Assembly: GCA_045629005.1 (NCBI GenBank)
Contig: JAZQQJ010000080.1
Location: 1 to 6,222 of the forward strand
Reading direction: 5' to 3'
Length of the DNA: 6,222 nucleotides
From: RGIG3528 sp045629005
GTDB taxonomy: Bacteria; Bacillota; Clostridia; Lachnospirales; Lachnospiraceae
In this document: one piece after another, positions 1 to 6,221 of the stretch
How the letters are laid out: each line of letters opens with the position of its first letter
Numbering within the stretch: the stretch's first letter is position 1
Position numbers and translations under genes: made by a program
Notes under the pieces: generated by a model
Told to the model about the DNA's origin: nothing
Database searches by the model: none
What the model saw: the letters and a program-made list of their open reading frames with translations, nothing else

Positions 1-2250
1 TGGATTACAATAATGTTTTCGCTATTTATTGTAATAACTTCAGTCTGCTACGTCATTTTTCTTGTTAATGCCATAAGCGGATTATTTGACCCACTTGCAA
101 AGACTTCAATGAAATGGGGTACCTTCCGTCTAGGCAGACTCCACGCCTTTAGTAACGCAAACACATTGGGAATATATGCTGTTGCTTCTGTTTTGGAAAC
201 CTTCTGGCTTTTTATATTTTTTACAAAATCCAAGATTAAATTACGTCGTGTTATATGTAGCATTTGCATTATTTTAGGTTGTTTTGCTTTCCTTATTCTC
301 GGTCTTTGCCGTTCAAGGGGCTCAATTCTTGCCGTTTCCGCCGGTATAGGAGCCATGTGTTTTCTGACCTTCCGTAAGGATAAAGCTTTCTTCAGGCCTT
401 TTCTTGCCGCCTGTGCAGGGGCATGCCTTTCTCTGGTTCTATGTCTCGGGTCACATAAACTATTTGATTTGGCTGTCATATCAGTTGAATCTGAAAATAT
501 ATCTGCAGACGAAATAGAAGAAGCCGTAACCCCCGTTGCACTTGATTACGCTCTTGATACATTATCGGACCGAACATTAATTTGGTCAGCCACCATCAGA
601 ATGCTTAACGAAGAACCTGTTCGTTGGCTCACAGGAATCACAGCTGCGGATGTCCATAACAATCAGATTTACGATGTTTATGAGGGAAGGCCTGAGCTCA
701 CTGCAGTTTATGCTCATTCGGGATATGTAGAAGTGCTTCTCGTACACGGATTACCGGGTGTATGTCTTTTACTCATATTCCTTATCGAAGTAATCATCTC
801 GTGCTTCAGAATAGGCTTCTCTAATGATAATATTCCATTACAGGATAAACTTGTTCTCGGCTTCATTGCTGCCGGTCTTGTCCTGGGATTAGTTGAAGTG
901 CTCCCATTCCCATATTTATCCGCATTTATACTGTCATACCTCTTTTTCTTTGCTTCAGCGTGTTGCTTCTCGCTGCTTAAGAACACACCGACTCCGAAAT
1001 GGTTAAAAATACTTCGCCCAATATTGTACGGTTGCATTCTCATCGGAACAATTGTGTTATGCATAAGCAAACTTAATATCGGCTCTGACACCTCCGACTC
1101 CGCCGGAGGTGCTGACAGAATAGCGTATTTCAATGAAAGAAACCGGAAATCAATATCCGTTAATTATATTGATTTTGCTTTGGAAGATATTGCTGACATC
1201 TTTAACGGAAATGTGTTAACTTCCCTCATCAGCGAAACCGCGCCCGTCGATTCCTGCGACAACATTGATATGAACATTCCCCGTACCGTTGACTGTCGCT
1301 TTGGAATATCAATTACAAGAACAAGTATGTACAAGCTGCCTGTTATTTCCGATGATGAAGAGCTGCTCCAATCTGACGTGCTGCCGTTTGCGCCCTTTAT
1401 CGAATTATATGATTCCGTAGACGGAGAATGGACTTACGCACTCACCTACGGCTACGGTGGATGGGTTCGGAAGGACTCCATTGCATTATGTAAGAGTAAG
1501 GCGGAATGGCTTGAAAGAATACATCCCAAGGATTTTCTTGTTGTTACGGATTATGATATTCATTTGGACGACACGCCTTTTGCAGACATCTCAATACCTA
1601 TGGGAACAATGCTCCCGCTAAGCGATGCTCAAGGAAGTGCTTCGTCCCGGGCCTCCTACCTTGTCACTCTTCCTACAAGGGACAAGAGCGGTCTGATTTA
1701 CGATATTGATGTTGAAGTTCCCGCTTCAGATTCCGTAAGCCATGGCTATGTCCAATACACAGAAGAAAACACGCTTTCGCTTGCCCTGAAACACGAAGAT
1801 CATACATACGGTATTGCCGGCTCTGACAATTCATTCGACTGTTCCGGAATGACAAAAAGCATTTACGCATGCTTTGGCCTCTCACTTCCTCGCACGGCTG
1901 TTGCCCAAAGCAAGGTAGATGCTGCAGAAATATATAACGTCCACAATGATTTCGGACTTGGCAAAGTCCTTAATATCGGTCATAATACAACAGAATACAA
2001 AATGAAAGTGCTTGAAAATGCCCCCGTCGGAACACTGTTGTATTTCCCGGGTCACATTATGTTATATCTTGGAATGGAGGAGGGTCACCCCGTCTGCATC
2101 AGTGCGGTGGCTGATTATTCTACAAAAGATCTTCCTGTCGGAACAATAGAAAGCATTAACAAAACTGTTGTTACGGACATGACTTATGTAACAAGGGCTG
2201 ATGGAAAAACCTGGCTTGAAAGTCTTGAGAAAATAATAATTATCAAATAA
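1..2250 (+). CDS. O-antigen ligase/polymerase-like membrane protein fused to SH3b-NlpC/P60 peptidoglycan endopeptidase (5' partial)
   Basis: The frame is open to the window edge, so the N-terminus and some membrane segments are missing. Residues are numbered from the Met at base 13, which has no ribosome binding site and is probably internal. About nine hydrophobic segments are visible (2-21, 49-70, 80-98, 102-120, 129-147, 240-264, 279-298, 302-323, 335-353). The long loop 148-239 carries the Wzy/WaaL-type signature: R187 in DRTLIW, then H235 in AHSGYVEVLLVHGLPG, resembling the HNxxL...G(I/L)xG pattern. SRG at 101-103 also fits. These enzymes transfer or polymerise lipid-linked glycans on the outer face of the membrane. 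After the last segment comes an outside region: SH3b-like modules at about 425-495 and 505-585, then NlpC/P60 at about 590-700 with C610 (DCSG), H681 (PGH) and H692 as a possible third residue. That domain normally cleaves gamma-D-Glu-diamino acid bonds in peptidoglycan. It ends in tandem TAA stops. Domain calls are confident; the substrate is unknown. Confidence 0.85.
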   Translation, partial: WITIMFSLFIVITSVCYVIFLVNAISGLFDPLAKTSMKWGTFRLGRLHAFSNANTLGIYAVASVLETFWLFIFFTKSKIKLRRVICSICIILGCFAFLILGLCRSRGSILAVSAGIGAMCFLTFRKDKAFFRPFLAACAGACLSLVLCLGSHKLFDLAVISVESENISADEIEEAVTPVALDYALDTLSDRTLIWSATIRMLNEEPVRWLTGITAADVHNNQIYDVYEGRPELTAVYAHSGYVEVLLVHGLPGVCLLLIFLIEVIISCFRIGFSNDNIPLQDKLVLGFIAAGLVLGLVEVLPFPYLSAFILSYLFFFASACCFSLLKNTPTPKWLKILRPILYGCILIGTIVLCISKLNIGSDTSDSAGGADRIAYFNERNRKSISVNYIDFALEDIADIFNGNVLTSLISETAPVDSCDNIDMNIPRTVDCRFGISITRTSMYKLPVISDDEELLQSDVLPFAPFIELYDSVDGEWTYALTYGYGGWVRKDSIALCKSKAEWLERIHPKDFLVVTDYDIHLDDTPFADISIPMGTMLPLSDAQGSASSRASYLVTLPTRDKSGLIYDIDVEVPASDSVSHGYVQYTEENTLSLALKHEDHTYGIAGSDNSFDCSGMTKSIYACFGLSLPRTAVAQSKVDAAEIYNVHNDFGLGKVLNIGHNTTEYKMKVLENAPVGTLLYFPGHIMLYLGMEEGHPVCISAVADYSTKDLPVGTIESINKTVVTDMTYVTRADGKTWLESLEKIIIIK

Positions 2251-2253
2251 TAA

Positions 2254-2259
2254 GAGAGG
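2254..2259 (+). promoter_or_regulatory. Ribosome binding site of the CE15-like esterase
   Basis: GAGAGG lies seven bases before the ATG at 2267, inside the 16-base gap after the preceding stop. It supports that start. I see no room for a separate promoter, so co-transcription with the upstream gene is likely. Confidence 0.75.
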
Positions 2260-2266
2260 ATTAATT

Positions 2267-3370
2267 ATGTTACGTTCGTTTTATGAAAACAAAATGTATG
2301 GAAAGTGGCGCAGTGGGGAAAAGGTAAGTTATTCTGTCATCGAACGTGCGCCGCGCATTGTTAAAAAACCGGAAGGACCGGGATTCTTCTTCCCAACCGA
2401 TTTCGAAGATGCGGACAAAATTCGTCTTTCAATATCCCGCAACCTTTCGGATGGCAGCAAGAAAACCGCTTCTTTTGACATAAACCTTTTTATACCGAAG
2501 CCTGAAAACCGTTTTCTTCCCGATGGCAAGTGTCCGATAATAGTATGTATGCACCCGATTTTATGTAAGGATTATGCACTTTCTAAAGGCTATGCACTTG
2601 TTTTCCTCAATCCCGGCTCAATAGCTTCAGACGATATCAACCATAACGGAGCCTTTTACGAGCTTTACCCATATACCTCAAACCCTAAGGACCAGACAGG
2701 CGACCTTATGGCCTGGGGATGGGGAGCATCAAAGGTCCTTGATGCTCTGGAAGCCGGCCTTGCGGATGAATACAAGATTGACACCGCAGGTACCATTGTG
2801 ACAGGCGTATCACGCTACGGTAAAGCCACAGCGGTATGTGGCGCATTCGAGCCGCGTTTTGCGCTCACTGCTCCCGCATGCTCAGGCGCAGGTGGTCTCG
2901 CACTGTATTCATATGTATCCGAAGGTATGACTTTTGACTTTACCGAAATCGGCGGTCCAAAGGATTATACTTACACAAAAAATGAACCTCTCAGCTGCCT
3001 TCAGTCAGATGCAGAGAGAGGTTGGTTTAACGACGCATTCCTTGATTTTAAAGAGCCCGGCGCCATCACGCAGGATCAGGAAGGTCTTGTCGAATTGGCC
3101 ATGTCCAAAAATCGTTTCTATTTCGTCATAGCTTCGTATATGAGTGAAGACTGGGTTAACGCTCCTGCAATGTGGGAATGCTACAAGCGTGCCCTTAAAA
3201 CATACGAAGAGAACGGTCTCCGGGACAATCTCGTATGTCACTTCCATAAAGAGGGGCATGCAGTTATTGAAGAAGATTTACAGCTTCTCATCCCCTATTT
3301 CAACAAAATGCACTATGGAATGCAGGAAGATGTGGACTTTGAAACGCTTCACAAAACAGTGTTTAAATAA
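2267..3370 (+). CDS. CE15-like alpha/beta hydrolase (glucuronoyl esterase family), probably cytoplasmic
   Basis: This 367-residue protein resembles carbohydrate esterase family 15, whose characterised members cleave methyl or lignin esters of 4-O-methyl-glucuronate. Seen: the GDLMAWGWGASKVLDALE stretch before the nucleophile, then GVSRYGK with S182 as nucleophile and R183 as the family's oxyanion-side Arg, then FEPRFALTAPACSGAGG matching the family block usually written PQESGxGG. H331 in EGHAVIEED is the likely catalytic His. The acid is odd: the usual Glu, 23 residues after Ser, is C205 here. D295 in SEDW, between the last core strand and the His, could serve instead, as reported for some bacterial members. 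The N-terminus has no signal peptide or lipobox, although most known CE15 enzymes are secreted, so the substrate may be an intracellular sugar ester. The start is supported by GAGAGG seven bases upstream. It probably shares a transcript with the ligase fusion gene. Another esterase activity (deacetylase or lactone hydrolysis) is possible. Confidence 0.78.
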   Translation: MLRSFYENKMYGKWRSGEKVSYSVIERAPRIVKKPEGPGFFFPTDFEDADKIRLSISRNLSDGSKKTASFDINLFIPKPENRFLPDGKCPIIVCMHPILCKDYALSKGYALVFLNPGSIASDDINHNGAFYELYPYTSNPKDQTGDLMAWGWGASKVLDALEAGLADEYKIDTAGTIVTGVSRYGKATAVCGAFEPRFALTAPACSGAGGLALYSYVSEGMTFDFTEIGGPKDYTYTKNEPLSCLQSDAERGWFNDAFLDFKEPGAITQDQEGLVELAMSKNRFYFVIASYMSEDWVNAPAMWECYKRALKTYEENGLRDNLVCHFHKEGHAVIEEDLQLLIPYFNKMHYGMQEDVDFETLHKTVFK

Positions 3371-3374
3371 ACAT

Positions 3375-3403
3375 AAGCGGGCCGTTTAAAGCCCGCTTTT
3401 TTT
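3375..3403. terminator. Rho-independent terminator between convergent genes
   Basis: A perfect 8-bp stem (AAGCGGGC / GCCCGCTT) encloses an 8-base loop and runs into seven T on the plus strand, five bases after the esterase stop. It sits eight bases from the stop of the minus-strand lipoprotein. Read on the minus strand, the stem is followed by a weaker T-containing tract (ATGTTTATTT), so it may act in both directions, more efficiently for the plus strand. Confidence 0.9.
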
Positions 3404-3410
3404 GTACTAT

Positions 3411-3911
3411 TTACTTTCTTCCCGCACAGTCATATACGAGGTTATAGAACTCTTCAATGTTAGCGGCGCCGTCTGTTGTTGCAAGCGTATAGCGAACATC
3501 ACCTTTTTTCCACTTTGCGTAGCAACCTCCGTTAACAAATATTCCGACGTCTTCTATTTCGCCATCAATATCAAGTGCAATATCAGCAGAACGGAGCTCA
3601 TCATAAACCCCCATAAAGTCATCGATTTCCTTCGATGCGCGAAGGTTGTACTTTACCTCTCCGATATAAAACTGACATTCAGAAATCTGGTTGCTGATTA
3701 TGAAGTAATTTGCATCCGTTGCTTTAGCCGGAATAACAAGCTTTATACCGCTCTGCTTTTCAACTGCCTCCGCAGATTCGTAAGACACCATCGGATTTGC
3801 AATTCCGACATAGCCTTCATTTCCGATCTCTTCTTCCTGTTTTCCGCATCCTGCTGTTCCTAGAATTCCAACAAGCAGTACTGCAGCAAATAGTAATCCT
3901 AATCTTTTCAT
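3411..3911 (-). CDS. Small secreted lipoprotein of unknown function
   Basis: A 166-residue protein with a lipoprotein signal: MKR, a hydrophobic stretch of about 16 residues, and LGTAGC with C22 as the lipidated Cys (the -3 residue is Thr rather than the usual Leu). An acidic linker (KQEEE) follows. The mature part starts with a GIANPMVSYESAEAVEKQSG stretch (36-55), resembling a recurring Clostridia lipoprotein family with NPMV-(E/S)Y-(D/E)S motifs, then looks like a small mixed alpha/beta domain ending in CAGRK. I cannot assign a function; similarity to DUF4367-type domains is only an impression. The frame extends upstream to 3971, but the start at 3911 is preferred because it begins the signal peptide, has AAGGGG ten bases upstream (3922-3927), and overlaps the preceding gene's stop by one base (TAATG), which suggests translational coupling. 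It is probably the last gene of a three-gene unit. Confidence 0.85.
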   Translation of the reverse strand: MKRLGLLFAAVLLVGILGTAGCGKQEEEIGNEGYVGIANPMVSYESAEAVEKQSGIKLVIPAKATDANYFIISNQISECQFYIGEVKYNLRASKEIDDFMGVYDELRSADIALDIDGEIEDVGIFVNGGCYAKWKKGDVRYTLATTDGAANIEEFYNLVYDCAGRK

Positions 3912-4747
3912 TATTCCTGTTCCCCTTGCTTTCCGTTTATTTTTCTTGTAATTGCTATAGCACATACACAAACTGCTACAGAAAGAAGACTTATAATTAT
4001 AATAGTGCCGCTTCTTCCGTCTTTGGTATCATCTACAACTTCAATAATATCTGTTTTTTTATTGTTTTCCTCCGTACTCGGCTCTTTAGCCTCATATACT
4101 ACATCAGGCTTCGGTGTTTCGTACTTTGTACATGTTTCCTTTTCGGGATCAGACATATTTACCCAAAAATCACGCATTCCCATAACATAGCCGAAATAGT
4201 ACCACTCATTTCCGTCATCATCGACATACTGTGTACTGCTGTATGCTTCTTCACAGTCAAAAAGCATAGAACATGTTTCAGCCCCTGGGTATTCCCAGTA
4301 AACATAGCTTTTCTTGAACTCAACTTTTTTTTCTGTGTTAATCATTTTATCGGAATTAACATTCAAAAATTCCGCACTGTTAAAAGCAGCATAGCATTCA
4401 TCAAGCGGCAGCCACTGGTATGTCCATTCTCCGCTTTCGGAATTACGTTCTTCACTGATTCCCCATTTTTGGCCTTTGTATTCTGTTGTGAAATATATAT
4501 ATTTCTTTTCACCGTTTAACAGGAACTTCGGGTTTTTACCGAGTTTGCCCGGAGTATCATAAATATACACATAGCCCTCGGGACTGTTGGCAATATAATA
4601 ACGTTCCTCATGCTGCATTTCGCTGCTATGCTTATCATAGAAATCATCACCATACGGTTCCCAAACAACATCTGCCAATGTAACAGCAGGCTTTGCAAGA
4701 ATTAACACTACAAGTGTCATCAATAACGTAATAAGTGTTTTTTTCAT
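3911..4747 (-). CDS. Secreted, membrane-anchored protein with two SH3-like modules
   Basis: A 278-residue protein with a type I signal peptide (MKKTL, hydrophobic core, probable cleavage TLA|D after residue 25), an ectodomain, an acidic and hydrophilic linker (about 205-245, rich in Glu, Lys, Thr, Asn, Asp) and one C-terminal membrane segment (about 248-266) followed by TRK and a short basic tail, a stop-transfer anchor. The ectodomain seems to hold two SH3-like modules: about 50-122, with YVYIYDTP, LLNGEKKYIYF and WLPLDE, and about 143-203, with YVYWEYPG, DDDGNEWYYFGY and FWVNMSDP. Such modules often bind cell-wall or peptide ligands, but no catalytic motif is visible, so a sensing, scaffolding or wall-binding role is inferred. 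An in-frame ATG at 4810 overlaps the upstream stop. The start at 4747 is chosen because GGAGGG (4754-4759) lies six bases before it and the signal peptide begins there. The family resembles uncharacterised Lachnospiraceae surface proteins. Confidence 0.85.
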   Translation of the reverse strand: MKKTLITLLMTLVVLILAKPAVTLADVVWEPYGDDFYDKHSSEMQHEERYYIANSPEGYVYIYDTPGKLGKNPKFLLNGEKKYIYFTTEYKGQKWGISEERNSESGEWTYQWLPLDECYAAFNSAEFLNVNSDKMINTEKKVEFKKSYVYWEYPGAETCSMLFDCEEAYSSTQYVDDDGNEWYYFGYVMGMRDFWVNMSDPEKETCTKYETPKPDVVYEAKEPSTEENNKKTDIIEVVDDTKDGRSGTIIIISLLSVAVCVCAIAITRKINGKQGEQE

Positions 4748-4753
4748 ATTATT

Positions 4754-4759
4754 CCCTCC
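4754..4759 (-). promoter_or_regulatory. Strong ribosome binding site deciding the start at 4747
   Basis: On the minus strand GGAGGG is six bases upstream of the ATG at 4747. It decides between that start and the in-frame ATG at 4810, which would put 21 extra charged residues ahead of the signal peptide. Confidence 0.85.
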
Positions 4760-4806
4760 ATTACCTCTTATCCCGTATAAAACAATCTCTCGTTTCACAC
4801 TATAAA

Positions 4807-6129
4807 TCATTCCGCGGTATCTATCATACGTCCTGTCTCTGAATAATATGCCATTGCCTCTTCAATTCCTTCGCCATAAATTCTGGCGGCACGATATATT
4901 TCTTCGTTAAGTATTTCATCAGCGATAGCCGTCTTTAATGCATTAACATATTCCTTCGTCATGCAGTAATTTACCCTTCCGAACGAGAAAAGCTGAAGAT
5001 TCTTGTTCTCACCAAGGAAAAGTCCAAGGCCGGCAATACTCTTTTCATCTCCGATGCCCATTTCGTTGAAATGGTACGTTTCGTTAATTTCTCTTTGGAA
5101 ATCCTCTTCATTCATGTTCTCATCAGCCACGAACATGATGACATCTACTTTAATCTCATTACTGAGCTCATCAAAATACTTTTCGAGTTCATCCCTCATC
5201 TCAGGGTCAAGCTGATTTTCAAAATCAATAACCCTTATAAAATCACCGGCCTCATCCGTAACAGTCTCCGGAACCGGGAGCTCGCCATCATATACAGCAA
5301 ACTGTTTTAGAAGGTCCTTCGCCTCGCTCTTTCCGGTTCTCATAAGGGAGTAAGTTATTCTATAGCCTGTAGCTTCATCTGTTGTAAAAACAAGCATCTG
5401 AGAAAAATGTAAGTCCTCAAGGTCATAGGAATATGTAACGCAATTACATTTCTTTTTCATGAGAGTGGCCGTTTCGGCCTTAACCTCGATTTTCTGCGCC
5501 CCCTGCCTCTTCAACTGGGAGTTAAGATACTGTTCGTAGTCCGCAGCAATTTCCTTGTCTGTAAAAGCATTATCCTCTTCGTTAAGAAGCGAATACGTTA
5601 CCTGCACCTGGTCGATTCCATTAGCGGCAGTTGCTGTAAAAGCAACTATTGTAAAACCATCTTCGATAAGCTTTTCCGGCTTATTTTCCAGCTTATCGTA
5701 GAAGTCCGCATTGACCGTGTACTCATCGGTAATATTACATGTAAACGTCCAGTTCTTCGTCAATGTATAGGACAGTCCAAAAAGATCACAATAGTATGTA
5801 TTTCCTACAATAGCTCCTTTCGGAAAAGGCTTATCAAAGCCCTTGTACTGCCTTATCTGGTCTTTTTCTCTAATCGCAATATGAAAATAATCATCTTCCT
5901 CTGCAAACTTGGAGTTTGTGGGAGCAGAAGTTGTTTGCGGCTCAATTGTCTTTGTAACAAATGGCGTAGGCGTTGATGTTGATGTGGCTGTAGGCGCCAA
6001 TGTTATTGTCTTCTGGGTTGGAGTAGGATCCGGTGTTACATTCTCTGTAGTTTCGTTTCCAAGAACACACGCGGCGAATAACACAACAATACCTATTGCA
6101 AAGATTGCTACTGTAATCTTTTTAAGCAT
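4807..6129 (-). CDS. Lipoprotein with Thr/Pro linker, PsbP/Mog1-like region and C-terminal TPM-like domain
   Basis: A 440-residue lipoprotein: MLKK, a hydrophobic core, and LFAAC with C21 as the lipidated Cys. Residues 26-74 form a low-complexity Thr/Pro/Ser linker, as expected for a spacer through the wall. Residues about 109-285, starting GNTYYCDLFGLSYTLTKNW, resemble the PsbP/Mog1-like (DUF1795-type) fold found in many Firmicutes lipoproteins (tentative). Residues about 300-430 look like a TPM domain: VIDFENQLDPEMRDELEKYF at the start, KVDVIMFVA as the central strand, MGIGDEKSIAGLGLFLG, and a helical end with ARIYGEGIEEAM. TPM domains occur in the plant thylakoid protein TLP18.3, reported as an acid phosphatase, and in bacterial envelope proteins of uncertain role; catalysis here is not shown. 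The start at 6129 has AAAAGGAG eight bases upstream. The stop at 4807 is 59 bases before the next gene's start, with no terminator between, so it is probably the first gene of a three-gene unit. Confidence 0.85.
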   Translation of the reverse strand: MLKKITVAIFAIGIVVLFAACVLGNETTENVTPDPTPTQKTITLAPTATSTSTPTPFVTKTIEPQTTSAPTNSKFAEEDDYFHIAIREKDQIRQYKGFDKPFPKGAIVGNTYYCDLFGLSYTLTKNWTFTCNITDEYTVNADFYDKLENKPEKLIEDGFTIVAFTATAANGIDQVQVTYSLLNEEDNAFTDKEIAADYEQYLNSQLKRQGAQKIEVKAETATLMKKKCNCVTYSYDLEDLHFSQMLVFTTDEATGYRITYSLMRTGKSEAKDLLKQFAVYDGELPVPETVTDEAGDFIRVIDFENQLDPEMRDELEKYFDELSNEIKVDVIMFVADENMNEEDFQREINETYHFNEMGIGDEKSIAGLGLFLGENKNLQLFSFGRVNYCMTKEYVNALKTAIADEILNEEIYRAARIYGEGIEEAMAYYSETGRMIDTAE

Positions 6130-6137
6130 AAATTCGT

Positions 6138-6145
6138 CTCCTTTT
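6138..6145 (-). promoter_or_regulatory. Ribosome binding site of the TPM-domain lipoprotein
   Basis: AAAAGGAG on the minus strand, eight bases before the ATG at 6129. It fixes the start at the lipoprotein signal peptide. Confidence 0.85.
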
Positions 6146-6212
6146 CAAAACGCGCACCATCGTCTTCTGCTGCCCGTCATGACGCTTTTATATAGCATAA
6201 CATTAATAATTA

Positions 6213-6221
6213 ATTATAGCA
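6213..6221 (-). promoter_or_regulatory. Candidate extended -10 promoter element for the minus-strand gene group
   Basis: At the extreme right edge the minus strand reads TGCTATAAT, a consensus extended -10 (TGnTATAAT) for the housekeeping sigma factor. Any -35 element falls outside the window. It would give a leader of roughly 75-80 bases before the ATG at 6129. The region is AT-rich, so a chance match cannot be excluded. Confidence 0.5.

Noticed and set aside
13..15. ATG as the true start of the ligase-like gene
   Set aside because: There is no ribosome binding site before it, the frame is open to the window edge, and the visible membrane segments are fewer than the usual 10-12 of the family, so the gene most likely begins outside the window.
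48..479. Minus-strand open frame opposite the first membrane segments
   Set aside because: It is Arg/Lys-rich without a domain, lies opposite clear membrane helices and has no ribosome binding site that I can see.
1089..1111. Hairpin as a transcription terminator within the fusion gene
   Set aside because: No T-tract follows on either strand and it lies inside a continuous coding frame.
3912..3971. Upstream start at 3971 for the small lipoprotein
   Set aside because: It would add a Cys/Lys-rich stretch before the lipoprotein signal and overlap the neighbouring gene by 60 bases; the start at 3911 has the signal peptide and a ribosome binding site.
3797..4519. Long plus-strand open frame rich in Phe, Cys and Leu
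   Set aside because: It lies opposite two well-supported minus-strand genes, and its composition is what antisense reading of Glu/Lys-rich codons gives; it has no recognisable domain.
4748..4810. Upstream in-frame ATG at 4810 for the SH3-like protein, overlapping the previous stop as ATGA
   Set aside because: It would place 21 residues ahead of a clean signal peptide, while GGAGGG sits six bases before the ATG at 4747.
5908..6052. Thr/Pro-rich stretch as a DNA repeat or recombination site
   Set aside because: The repetition is at the amino-acid level with varied codons and fits an ordinary lipoprotein linker; no regular DNA unit is seen.
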